DNA of 64,000 nt, taken from NCBI RefSeq assembly GCF_018449435.1, contig NZ_JAHCMU010000013.1:1-64000 (forward strand), in the 5' to 3' direction. The notes beneath the pieces were generated by a model. That model was not told the origin of the DNA. It did no database searches and saw only the letters and a program-made list of their open reading frames with translations. Positions 56,353 through 64,000 of this stretch are shown here, piece after piece. Position 1 is the stretch's first letter. The number at the start of each line of letters is the position of its first letter. Origin of the DNA: Flagellimonas sp. 389. Its GTDB lineage: Bacteria > Bacteroidota > Bacteroidia > Flavobacteriales > Flavobacteriaceae. The position numbers and the translations under genes were made by a program.

Positions 56353-57138
56353 ATGAACATTCTAGATAAAATAATAGCCGATAAGCGCAAAGAGGTAGAT
56401 TTAAAAAAATCCTTGATTCCCGTTTCCCAATTGGAAAAATCGGTGCTTGTAGAACAAAAAACCATTGCTTTAGCCAGTAAGTTGAGAAATAGTAATTCAG
56501 GAATCATTGCTGAACACAAAAGGCGTTCACCTTCAAAACTGGTAATCAATCAAAACCTGAATGTTCAAGATGTGGCTACGGGATATGAAAATGGCGGTGT
56601 GTGCGGAATGTCCGTATTGACGGATGGCAAATATTTTGGTGGCTCCTTGGATGATTTAGTGCTCGCAAGAGCTGCAGTTACCATGCCATTATTGCGCAAA
56701 GAATTTATTATAGATGAATACCAAATTTTGGAAGCCAAAGCCTATGGAGCCGATGTAATTTTATTGATTGCTGCAGTACTTTCCAGAGCAGAAATCAAAA
56801 GTCTCTCCGAAGCCGCTAAAAAATTAGATTTAGATGTGCTTTTGGAAGTACATAACGAAGAAGAACTTCACAAATCCATAATGCCAAGTTTGGACATGCT
56901 CGGGGTAAACAACCGAAACCTAAAAACCTTCGAAGTTAGCTTGGAGACCAGTAAAAATCTTTCAAAATTGATACCAGATGAATTTGTAAAAGTATCGGAA
57001 AGCGGTATTAGCTCAATCGAGTCTATTCAAGAATTAAAACAATATGGTTATCAAGGCTTTTTAATTGGTGAGAATTTTATGAAGACGGACAATCCTGGAC
57101 AACATGCAACTGAATTTATAAAAATATTGGAATCATGA
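56353..57138 (+). CDS. trpC: Indole-3-glycerol phosphate synthase
   Basis: 261 residues, TIM barrel. IIAEHKRRSPSKLVI (substrate Lys and Ser), SVLTDGKYFGGSLDDL, LLRKEFIIDEYQILEAKAYGADVILLIAAVL, EVHNEEEL, GVNNRNLKTFEV, SESGI near the C-terminus. It closes the indole ring. Its stop overlaps the trpF start (ATGA), so the two are coupled. Confidence 0.97.
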   Translation: MNILDKIIADKRKEVDLKKSLIPVSQLEKSVLVEQKTIALASKLRNSNSGIIAEHKRRSPSKLVINQNLNVQDVATGYENGGVCGMSVLTDGKYFGGSLDDLVLARAAVTMPLLRKEFIIDEYQILEAKAYGADVILLIAAVLSRAEIKSLSEAAKKLDLDVLLEVHNEEELHKSIMPSLDMLGVNNRNLKTFEVSLETSKNLSKLIPDEFVKVSESGISSIESIQELKQYGYQGFLIGENFMKTDNPGQHATEFIKILES

Positions 57139-57833
57139 AGTTCAAAGTTTGTGGCATGAAATACAACCCAGAAGAAGTTGCAAAGTTGCAACCGGATTAT
57201 TTGGGCTTTATATTCTGGTCACCTTCTTCGCGTTTTTATGATAGTGGCGGCATAGCTGATATACCAAAAAATATAAAAAGAATTGGAGTTTTTGTAGATG
57301 CTTCGATTGAAGAAGTACTTCAAAAAGTAAAAACCTATAAACTGGATGGAGTGCAATTACACGGCAATGAGTCCCCAGAGTTCTGTAAATTGCTTCGTCA
57401 TGCTCAACTCGATTCAGCATCTCACCCCAATGAAATTCAAAAACAATTTAGGAATAACAAGTTAGAAATAATCAAAGTGTTTTCCATCAAAAATGATTTC
57501 GATTTCTCGATTTTATCAGAGTATGAGGAAACCTGTGATTATTTTCTTTTCGATACCAAGGGAAAACTGCCCGGAGGCAACGGGTATGCGTTTAACTGGA
57601 ATATTCTAACAGCATATCCATCCACCAAACCTTACTTTTTAAGCGGAGGTATTGGATTGGATCAAGTGGATTCCCTTCGATTATTTCTAGATAGTCCAGC
57701 ATCCAAAATGTGCTATGCCATTGATGTAAACAGTAAATTTGAGTCCAAACCCGGCTTAAAAAAAATTCAAGGACTAAACAAATTCAAAAAGTTGTTATCC
57801 AATAACTTTCAACTTAAATCTAACAACTCATGA
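57135..57833 (+). CDS. trpF: Phosphoribosylanthranilate isomerase with an in-frame insertion
   Basis: 232 residues against about 205-215 in most relatives. Catalytic Cys in [13 protein letters not shown] (C7 in KVCGM), [20 protein letters not shown]-type block [25 protein letters not shown], catalytic Asp in [26 protein letters not shown]. After CKLLR an extra stretch ([14 protein letters not shown], about residues 89-102) comes from DNA that looks like a REP-like palindrome. The frame is intact and both catalytic sites remain, so the enzyme is probably active. Overlaps trpC and trpB by 4 bp each. Confidence 0.95.
   Translation: MKFKVCGMKYNPEEVAKLQPDYLGFIFWSPSSRFYDSGGIADIPKNIKRIGVFVDASIEEVLQKVKTYKLDGVQLHGNESPEFCKLLRHAQLDSASHPNEIQKQFRNNKLEIIKVFSIKNDFDFSILSEYEETCDYFLFDTKGKLPGGNGYAFNWNILTAYPSTKPYFLSGGIGLDQVDSLRLFLDSPASKMCYAIDVNSKFESKPGLKKIQGLNKFKKLLSNNFQLKSNNS
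57396..57428 (+). repeat. REP-like palindrome inserted in trpF
   Basis: CGTCAT, then hairpin ATGCTCAA...TTCAGCAT (57400-57420, one mismatch), then CTCACCCC. The GTCAT-hairpin-ATCTC frame is the one seen at 25286-25311. It is translated in frame as part of trpF. Confidence 0.7.
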
Positions 57834-59011
57834 GTTACAATGCTAATGAAAAAGGCTATTACGGAGAATTTGGAGGAGCGTTCATTCCAGAAATGCTCTA
57901 TCCCAATACAGAAGAGCTTCGTCAAAATTACGTTCGTATCATGGAAGAAACTTCTTTTAAAGAAGAATTCCACCAATTGCTCAAAGATTATGTAGGTCGC
58001 CCTACACCGCTCTATTTTGCAGAAAGACTATCCGCCAAATACAAAACCAAAATTTATCTGAAACGAGAGGACTTATGCCATACCGGTGCGCATAAAGTCA
58101 ATAATACCATTGGTCAGATTTTAATGGCAAAGAGGTTGGGCAAAAACAGAATCATTGCTGAAACAGGAGCAGGGCAGCATGGTGTAGCCACTGCTACCGT
58201 TTGCGCCTTAATGGGCATTGAATGCGTGGTGTACATGGGGGAAATCGATATTGCACGCCAAGCTCCAAACGTAGCACGAATGAAAATGTTAGGTGCAGAA
58301 GTAAGGCCTGCACTGTCTGGCAGTAGAACCTTAAAAGATGCCACCAACGAAGCTATTCGAGATTGGATAAATAATCCGGTCGATACACATTATATTATAG
58401 GTTCGGTTGTTGGACCCCACCCATATCCAGATATGGTAGCGCGGTTCCAATCCGTAATTTCCGAAGAAATCAAGATGCAGTTATTGGAAAAAGAAGGAAA
58501 AGAAAATCCAGATTATGTGGTAGCATGTGTCGGTGGTGGTAGTAATGCCGCAGGAGCTTACTATCATTATTTGGATACTCCAGAAGTAGGAATCATAGCC
58601 GTAGAAGCAGCAGGGAAAGGAGTAAATTCGGGTGAAAGTGCCGCCACCTCAGCTTTGGGCAAAGTGGGCATTATACACGGAAGCAAAACCTTGCTCATGC
58701 AAACCGATGATGGACAAATCACAGAACCTTATTCCATTTCGGCAGGGTTGGATTACCCCGGAGTCGGCCCTATGCATGCTCATTTATTTAAATCGGGACG
58801 TGGGGAATTCATTTCCATTACCGATGATGAAGCTATGACAGCAGGATTGGAAGTTTCGCAACTTGAAGGAATAATCCCTGCCATAGAAACCTCACATGCT
58901 TTCGCCATTTTTGATTATAAAAAATTTGAAAAAGATGATATCGTAGTCTTCAATCTTTCGGGTAGGGGCGACAAGGATTTACAGACCTATATTGATTATT
59001 TTAAACTGTAA
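57830..59011 (+). CDS. trpB: Tryptophan synthase beta chain
   Basis: 393 residues. [14 protein letters not shown] start, PLP lysine in [43 protein letters not shown], the phosphate-binding [10 protein letters not shown], and [11 protein letters not shown]. It joins indole and serine to Trp within the alpha2beta2 complex. Stop is followed 5 bp later by a degenerate heptad array. Confidence 0.98.
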   Translation: MSYNANEKGYYGEFGGAFIPEMLYPNTEELRQNYVRIMEETSFKEEFHQLLKDYVGRPTPLYFAERLSAKYKTKIYLKREDLCHTGAHKVNNTIGQILMAKRLGKNRIIAETGAGQHGVATATVCALMGIECVVYMGEIDIARQAPNVARMKMLGAEVRPALSGSRTLKDATNEAIRDWINNPVDTHYIIGSVVGPHPYPDMVARFQSVISEEIKMQLLEKEGKENPDYVVACVGGGSNAAGAYYHYLDTPEVGIIAVEAAGKGVNSGESAATSALGKVGIIHGSKTLLMQTDDGQITEPYSISAGLDYPGVGPMHAHLFKSGRGEFISITDDEAMTAGLEVSQLEGIIPAIETSHAFAIFDYKKFEKDDIVVFNLSGRGDKDLQTYIDYFKL

Positions 59012-59016
59012 ATGGC

Positions 59017-59051
59017 AGTAGTTAGTACTGAGATGTAAGTATTGAGTAGTC
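59017..59051 (+). repeat. Degenerate heptad array after trpB
   Basis: Five 7-mers in phase: AGTAGTT, AGTACTG, AGATGTA, AGTATTG, AGTAGTC. The segment AGTATTGAG (59038-59046) is the exact reverse complement of CTCAATACT at 59189-59197. Confidence 0.8.
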
Positions 59052-59163
59052 GGTTTAGCTACTAACCCTATATCTTTTTTATAAAATGAAACAACAAAAC
59101 CTAAAGACTTACATTAACGTTTGAATTTTTAACAAATAGCTTTAAAATGAAAACAAATTCTAC

Positions 59164-59203
59164 ACATCTTAATACTAACATCTAATATCTCAATACTAGA
59201 TAC
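59164..59203 (+). repeat. Degenerate heptad array before trpA
   Basis: 7-mers in phase: ACATCTT, AATACTA, ACATCTA, ATATCTC, AATACTA, GATAC. It ends at the trpA ATG. It is inverted with respect to the array after trpB. Confidence 0.8.
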
Positions 59204-59965
59204 ATGAATAGAATAAAAACCAAACTACAGGAAGACAAAAAATTGCTGTCCATATATTTCACTGCAGGTTATCCTGATCTAAGCGATACTGTACAGGTAA
59301 TTCAGGATTTGGAAAAACATGGGGTGGATATGATTGAAATTGGTCTCCCATTTAGTGACCCTTTGGCAGATGGTCCTACCATACAGGAAAGTTCTACCGC
59401 AGCACTTAAAAACGGCATGCATACCGAACTACTCTTTGAGCAGTTAAAAGATATTCGAAAAAGCGTCTCCATCCCATTGATTGTAATGGGCTATTTTAAT
59501 CCTATGTTTCAATATGGTGTAGAGGCGTTTTGCAAAAAATGTCATGAAATAGGCATAGATGGGCTTATTATGCCAGACCTTCCCTTAGATGTCTATAAAA
59601 ATGAATATGAGGAAATCTATAAAAAATATGGCTTGATCAATGTCTTTTTAATAACGCCACAAACGAGTGATGAACGTATAAGGGCCATTGATGCTGCGTC
59701 CGATGGTTTTATTTATATGGTGAGTTCAGCCAGCACAACTGGAGCAAAGCAAGGATTTTCAGACGATACCGAACAATACTTTGAAAGAATCTCCGAAATG
59801 AACTTGAACAATCCCCAGATTGTTGGTTTTGGTATTAGCAATTCAGAAACTTTTGACCAAGCTACCAAAAGAGCCAAAGGTGCTATAATCGGTTCGGCAT
59901 TTATAAAACACCTGACTAAAAATGGAGTTGAAAACATTGGTGGTTTTGTGAAGGGAATTCGCTAA
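59204..59965 (+). CDS. trpA: Tryptophan synthase alpha chain
   Basis: 253 residues, TIM barrel. Catalytic Glu in MIEIGLPFSDPLADGPTIQESSTAAL, Asp in GLIMPDLPLD, YMVSSASTTGAKQGF, VGFGISNSET, GAIIGSAFIKHL. It releases indole from indole-3-glycerol phosphate into the TrpB tunnel. It is the last trp gene; an M20 peptidase follows after 32 bp and may be co-transcribed. Confidence 0.98.
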   Translation: MNRIKTKLQEDKKLLSIYFTAGYPDLSDTVQVIQDLEKHGVDMIEIGLPFSDPLADGPTIQESSTAALKNGMHTELLFEQLKDIRKSVSIPLIVMGYFNPMFQYGVEAFCKKCHEIGIDGLIMPDLPLDVYKNEYEEIYKKYGLINVFLITPQTSDERIRAIDAASDGFIYMVSSASTTGAKQGFSDDTEQYFERISEMNLNNPQIVGFGISNSETFDQATKRAKGAIIGSAFIKHLTKNGVENIGGFVKGIR

Positions 59966-59997
59966 ATTAGACTTCAAAACAAACCTAACTCCCTTTC

Positions 59998-61491
59998 ATG
60001 AAGAAGTCATTCTTTTTACTTTTTTCAATTTCCTGTTTTTCGATTTTTTCTCAAGATTCCACTGCCATTAAATCTCATGTGGCGCATGCAATAAATGAAC
60101 TTAAAGATTTTGTTGCCATCCCTAACGATGCTTTAAATGCCGATGATATAGATGACAACATCCTTTGGTTAAAAAAGAAGTTTGGAGAGCGAGGCTTCAA
60201 TACAGCAGAACTGGAAACCGATAATCTGCCCCTGTTTTTTGCTGCTTTACCTATGGAGGATTCTAAACCGACCATGCTTATTTATATGCATTTTGATGGA
60301 CAGTCCGTAGATGCATCCAAATGGGACCAACCCGATCCGTACGAAACTGTTTTGAAAAAGCCAATTGAAAATGGTTTTGAAGCTATATCCTTTGATGCCC
60401 TAGATGACGATATTAACTACGATTGGCGCCTTTTTGGTCGGTCAACTTCCGATGACAAAGGACCAATTGTCATGCTCTTAAATGCAATTGATTTGCTTAA
60501 AGAAGATGGAAAGGAAATTCCATTTAACCTTAAAGTAATTTTAGATGGAGAAGAAGAAAAAGGAAGCAAACCCTTGCCCGATGCGGTAAAACAATACAGG
60601 GAACTTTTAAAAGCTGATTTTCTGGTCATAAATGATGGTCCGGTTCATTCATCGGGTAATCCAACCGTGATTTATGGCTGCCGTGGCATTACTTCCATGA
60701 CCTTAACAACCCATGGCCCAGCAAAACCACAGCACAGTGGGCACTATGGCAATTACGCACCAAACCCTGGTTTCCAATTGGCCCAATTGCTTGCAACCAT
60801 GAAGGATAAGGATGGTCGGGTGCTTATTCCCGGGTATTACGATGGTATTGCTATAGACGATACAGTAATGGAAGTTCTTAAGAGTGTACCGGACAATGAC
60901 ACTGCCATATCTGAAAAATTACAGTTCAGAACAGCAGAAAAGGTAGGGGGTTTTTATCAAGAAGCGCTGCAGTATCCTTCTTTAAATATTAGAGGTTTGG
61001 GTTCTGGTTGGATTGGTAAAAAAGCACGTACCATTATTCCTGAAAGTGCTACGGCAGAACTCGACTTACGATTGGTTCCCGAAAGTGATGGAATACGGTT
61101 GAAAAAACTGGTCAAGGACCACATAAAAAAACAGGGATATGTTGTTTTAGACCACACTCCGTCTAAAGAAGAGCGTATGGCACAAGATAATATCATTACC
61201 GTAACCGAAGGAAGTGTTACGGATGCGTTTCGAACAGACCTCAACAATCCTTACGGTGATTTTTTAACCAAAACCCTGCAAGACACTTTTAAAAAAGATG
61301 TAGTCCGCATTCGAATTATGGGTGGTACCGTACCTATTGCTCCTTTTATCAATGAATTGCAAATGCCAGCTTTTATTGTTCCAATGGTAAATTCGGATAA
61401 CAACCAACATAGTCCTAATGAGAATTTAAAAATTGGACAGTTGGCATATGGGATAAAAGTGTTTTTCAATATTTTAAGTACTCCTTACTAA
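59998..61491 (+). CDS. Secreted M20-family metallopeptidase
   Basis: 497 residues. Signal peptide about 1-19 (CFSIFSQ). M20 features: LIYMHFDGQSVD (first zinc His-x-Asp), GRSTSDDKGP (bridging Asp), ILDGEEEKGSKPL (catalytic and zinc Glu), a dimerisation domain, and NQHSPNENL with the C-terminal zinc His. M20 members of this size cleave dipeptides or acylated amino acids. Position behind trpA may be accidental; a terminator follows. Confidence 0.93.
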   Translation: MKKSFFLLFSISCFSIFSQDSTAIKSHVAHAINELKDFVAIPNDALNADDIDDNILWLKKKFGERGFNTAELETDNLPLFFAALPMEDSKPTMLIYMHFDGQSVDASKWDQPDPYETVLKKPIENGFEAISFDALDDDINYDWRLFGRSTSDDKGPIVMLLNAIDLLKEDGKEIPFNLKVILDGEEEKGSKPLPDAVKQYRELLKADFLVINDGPVHSSGNPTVIYGCRGITSMTLTTHGPAKPQHSGHYGNYAPNPGFQLAQLLATMKDKDGRVLIPGYYDGIAIDDTVMEVLKSVPDNDTAISEKLQFRTAEKVGGFYQEALQYPSLNIRGLGSGWIGKKARTIIPESATAELDLRLVPESDGIRLKKLVKDHIKKQGYVVLDHTPSKEERMAQDNIITVTEGSVTDAFRTDLNNPYGDFLTKTLQDTFKKDVVRIRIMGGTVPIAPFINELQMPAFIVPMVNSDNNQHSPNENLKIGQLAYGIKVFFNILSTPY

Positions 61492-61495
61492 TTAT

Positions 61496-61519
61496 GAGCA
61501 TAGCATATTGATGCTCTTT
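61496..61519 (+). terminator. Terminator after the M20 gene (end of trp transcription unit)
   Basis: GAGCAT / ATGCTC stem (61496-61501 and 61511-61516), 9-nt loop, TTT exit. It is rather short, so efficiency is uncertain. Confidence 0.55.
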
Positions 61520-61638
61520 AAACTGCAATTAACATCGACAAACTAAACGGTTTAGCTGACCAAATTTCAAAAACTACATTTTAATCTAAAAAATCGGTTA
61601 CTCAACTTACTTATAATGAAATAACTATGTAGGCAAAC

Positions 61639-61646
61639 TATTTTTG
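61639..61646 (+). promoter_or_regulatory. Candidate -7 element for the response regulator
   Basis: TATTTTTG matches TAnnTTTG, 28 bp before the ATG; no TTG at the -33 position. A separate 13-bp palindrome CTAAACGGTTTAG lies upstream near 61543-61555 and could be an operator. Confidence 0.4.
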
Positions 61647-61674
61647 GCCCAAACTAACCTACTACTTATTATCT

Positions 61675-62100
61675 ATGAAATATAAGGCCATCGTCATCGA
61701 CGACTCAACAATTCAATGTTTAGCTACAAGCGTATTAGTAAAAAATCATCCCCAGTTAGAATTTGCAGGTTGTTACAATGATCCTTATGAGGGTATAAAG
61801 ACCATTTATGACAATAAAATAGACATTGTCTTTTTAGATGTTTTAATGGAAAAAGTTGATGCCTTTGAACTAATGGACAACGTTGAGATTAACTCAGCAA
61901 TAATTTTAAATTCTACATGGAGCCGTTTTGCCGTAAAAGCATTTGAATATGGTGTAAATGATTTTTTGATAAAGCCCTTACCCAAAGCAAAGTTTTACAA
62001 ATCGGTTGAAAAGGTCATCCAACAGATAGAATCAAAAAAAGCCTTTGAGAAAAAAATTGAAACATATTTTTTTTCTGAAACTTTATCCAATTTAACGTAA
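61675..62100 (+). CDS. Stand-alone response-regulator receiver
   Basis: 141 residues, a receiver domain with little else. Acidic pair D9-D10 (VIDDS), phospho-acceptor D55 (IVFLDVLMEK), switch Thr/Ser region LNSTWS and conserved K100 (FLIKPLPK). The 40-residue tail is helical and has no DNA-binding domain. The sequence resembles receivers of the LytTR type, but the output domain is absent. No histidine kinase lies nearby, so its partner is unknown. It converges on ppc with a 4-bp gap. Confidence 0.9.
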   Translation: MKYKAIVIDDSTIQCLATSVLVKNHPQLEFAGCYNDPYEGIKTIYDNKIDIVFLDVLMEKVDAFELMDNVEINSAIILNSTWSRFAVKAFEYGVNDFLIKPLPKAKFYKSVEKVIQQIESKKAFEKKIETYFFSETLSNLT

Positions 62101-62104
62101 AAAA

Positions 62105-64000
62105 TCAGGCAGAATTCCTACTCGCATTAATGTTACCGTATAAAGATCTTGTGACAATTTTTTCATAAAGCGCTTTATATTCGGAATTTTGTGTGATATG
62201 GTACAAGGCATTTTGCTGAATCACCAATAAGGGTAAGACTATCTTCTCACGAATCTTAACGGATTCTCGCGATACCGCCTCGTCTTCCATCAGGATTTTA
62301 TGCCCAGAAATTTCCAAAAGTAATCTTTTGGATAATTGATATTCATCATGCAAAATAGTCCAGAAATCACCATATTCCTTATCATGCTTCATGTAGCTGG
62401 TCAGCTCAAAGTTGGTCTTTGCCAATGACATCATACTGTTGTGCATTAATGCCCTAAAAAAAGGAACATCTTTGTAAAGCTTTTTTACCTCTTTTAGTCG
62501 ACCCTGTTCCTTAAGCGTGGAAATAGCAGTTCCCAATCCAAAATAACCTGGTACGTTTTGTTTTAACTGGCTCCATGAACCCACAAAAGAAATTGCCCTT
62601 AGATCTGATAGTTCCAATTGTTTCTTACTACCCCGTTTACCAGGTCTACTCCCAATATTTGCTTTGGTATAATACTTTAATGTACTACGATGTTCCAAAT
62701 AGGGAATGAATTTTTCATGCTTTTTTAAAGCGTCGTACTTGGTAAAACTTAATTCGGACAATTCTTCTATCAACTTGCGTTGTGAAGCAGAAATCACATG
62801 CTCTTTTCCGTATAGATTATTACTCAAACCAGCTGTAAGCAATTGTTCCGAATTATGTATGAACTGTACCTTCGTACCATAGGTACTCGTTATGGTCTGG
62901 CCCTGAATGGTAAGTTGTATTTCATGATTGGCAACATCTTTGGTCTGTGCTGCATAGAAACGGTGTGTTTTTCCACCACCTCTTGCTGGTGGCCCTCCCC
63001 TGCCATCAAAAAAGATGGCCTTTATGCCATTTCTTTTACAGACTTTGCTCAAAACTTCTTTGGTCTTTAAAATCGACCAGTTGGCTTTAAGGTATCCACC
63101 GTCTTTTGTACCATCCGAAAAACCGAGCATTATCGTGTGTGCATTTCCTCTATACTCCAAATGCTTTTGATATGTAGGATTATCGAATAACGTTTGCATC
63201 ACTTCTTCCGCAGCATCCATACCTTTCATTGTTTCAAAAAGTGGTACAATGTCGAAAGTAATCTCATCTTGGTTCCAACCGCACCATCTAAACAATCCAA
63301 AAACGAACAATACAGAAAAAATGTCCTCTGAATTACTGATAATGTAACGATTGCAACCGTCTTCCCCATTGGTATCTTGAATACCTTTTAATTGTTTGAT
63401 ATTAGTAATGGTCTCTTTAACGATATCCTCCTCAAAATCGTTTGGATTCAGCGATACCTCTTTTTTAAGCAACCAATTTATTAATTCATCTTCCGACAAC
63501 TCATCCAGGCCATTCTTTATAGCCCCGTGTTTTTTAAGTACAGATTCTACAACTTGGTAATGTTTGCTATGATCCTGTCTTATATCCAATGTCGCAAAGT
63601 GCGTTTTAAAAATATGCACCTTATCCATCAGTTTGTTCAAGTCATTTAGATACAATCCATGATAATTGGTTAATAAATCCTCCTTGATACTATTTAGAAC
63701 CGTAATTATCTCCGAATAACTGACAGTAAAGTTTACATCGAACATGGCGCGGTACAACTTATCGCTCAAATCGTTCAAGACTACTTGAAGTCCTTTAAAA
63801 GTCATCTTTTTTCGTAGTTCTTTCAACTCATTGTAATAGCATTTCATTAAAGTGAGCCGTAGTTCGTCTGCTACCTGCTTTGTGATTTTGGCCGTTACAA
63901 AAGGGTTTCCATCTCGATCCCCTCCCGGCCAAAAACCAAGTTTCATAATATCGTAGTTTGAGAAATCCTCATTGCCAATGTTGGTCTTTATGTACTGAAA
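62105..64000 (-). CDS. ppc: Phosphoenolpyruvate carboxylase (5' end outside window)
   Basis: 632 residues visible; the frame stays open to the window edge upstream of the FWPGGDRDGNP motif, so the first Met in the visible part (63946) is internal. PEPC motifs: FWPGGDRDGNPFVTAKIT, FATLDIRQDHSKHY, the PEP site MLGFSDGTKDGGYLKANW, FFDGRGGPPARGGGKTHRF, and RPGKRGSKKQLELSDLRAISFVGSWSQ. The C-terminus is NINASRNSA; family members often end in RNTG, so the last residues deviate. It makes oxaloacetate from PEP and bicarbonate, an anaplerotic step. Confidence 0.95.
   Translation of the reverse strand, partial: FQYIKTNIGNEDFSNYDIMKLGFWPGGDRDGNPFVTAKITKQVADELRLTLMKCYYNELKELRKKMTFKGLQVVLNDLSDKLYRAMFDVNFTVSYSEIITVLNSIKEDLLTNYHGLYLNDLNKLMDKVHIFKTHFATLDIRQDHSKHYQVVESVLKKHGAIKNGLDELSEDELINWLLKKEVSLNPNDFEEDIVKETITNIKQLKGIQDTNGEDGCNRYIISNSEDIFSVLFVFGLFRWCGWNQDEITFDIVPLFETMKGMDAAEEVMQTLFDNPTYQKHLEYRGNAHTIMLGFSDGTKDGGYLKANWSILKTKEVLSKVCKRNGIKAIFFDGRGGPPARGGGKTHRFYAAQTKDVANHEIQLTIQGQTITSTYGTKVQFIHNSEQLLTAGLSNNLYGKEHVISASQRKLIEELSELSFTKYDALKKHEKFIPYLEHRSTLKYYTKANIGSRPGKRGSKKQLELSDLRAISFVGSWSQLKQNVPGYFGLGTAISTLKEQGRLKEVKKLYKDVPFFRALMHNSMMSLAKTNFELTSYMKHDKEYGDFWTILHDEYQLSKRLLLEISGHKILMEDEAVSRESVKIREKIVLPLLVIQQNALYHITQNSEYKALYEKIVTRSLYGNINASRNSA

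Overview
The window is AT-rich DNA from a member of Flavobacteriaceae (Bacteroidota), probably marine. The evidence is a PorP/SprF protein with a type IX secretion (T9SS) cargo, a SusC/SusD pair, the flavobacterial order tRNA-tuf-tRNA-secE-nusG-rplKAJL-rpoBC, promoters of the TTG-N18/19-TAnnTTTG type, and an rpsU gene with a perfect Shine-Dalgarno sequence in a genome that otherwise shows none. Genus and species cannot be read from the sequence.

Layout. 1-9154 (minus): surface and gliding-type proteins. These are a partial C-type-lectin/HYR-repeat protein, then an operon of a Ca-binding thrombospondin type-3 repeat protein with a type-B T9SS C-terminal domain, its SprF-like partner and an OmpA/PD40 protein. 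9420-11693 (plus): prfC and two small membrane ORFs. 11790-27286 (mostly minus): the core information block, with a DUF3467 gene, rpoC, rpoB, rplL, rplJ, rplA, rplK, nusG, secE, tRNA-Trp, tuf, four more tRNAs, hpf, xerC-like and rpsU. 27404-34166 (minus): acyl-CoA dehydrogenase, HhH protein, an unusual alanine/cation symporter, then a K+ channel/PspC/DUF2851 unit. 34505-42179 (plus): M14 carboxypeptidase, SusC, SusD and a D-aminoacylase-like lipoprotein, read here as a peptide-uptake locus. 42303-50363: a gene remnant, a BspA-like lipoprotein, thiol-redox proteins, a DUF1501/DUF1800 pair, and a MarR-nitroreductase-YceI operon with a clear operator. 50572-52329: a Big_2/propeller-like lipoprotein. 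52398-59965 (plus): the complete trp operon trpE-G-D-C-F-B-A. 59998-64000: an M20 peptidase, a lone response-regulator receiver and a partial ppc.

The trp operon is the most unusual region. It has a textbook promoter, an 18-residue leader peptide with three consecutive Trp codons, and a terminator/antiterminator pair. A small GIY-YIG nuclease gene sits between the attenuator and trpE, flanked by inverted palindromes. Three intergenic gaps (trpG-trpD, trpD-trpC, trpB-trpA) hold 7-bp tandem arrays of related sequence, and trpF carries what looks like an in-frame insertion of a palindromic REP-like element. Similar palindromes occur in the tRNA cluster, near tRNA-Trp and at 44.1 kb. This suggests a REP-like family, possibly tied to the GIY-YIG nuclease, that has colonised gaps and one coding sequence.

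Limits: families were assigned by reading motifs without database searches. Both window ends cut genes.
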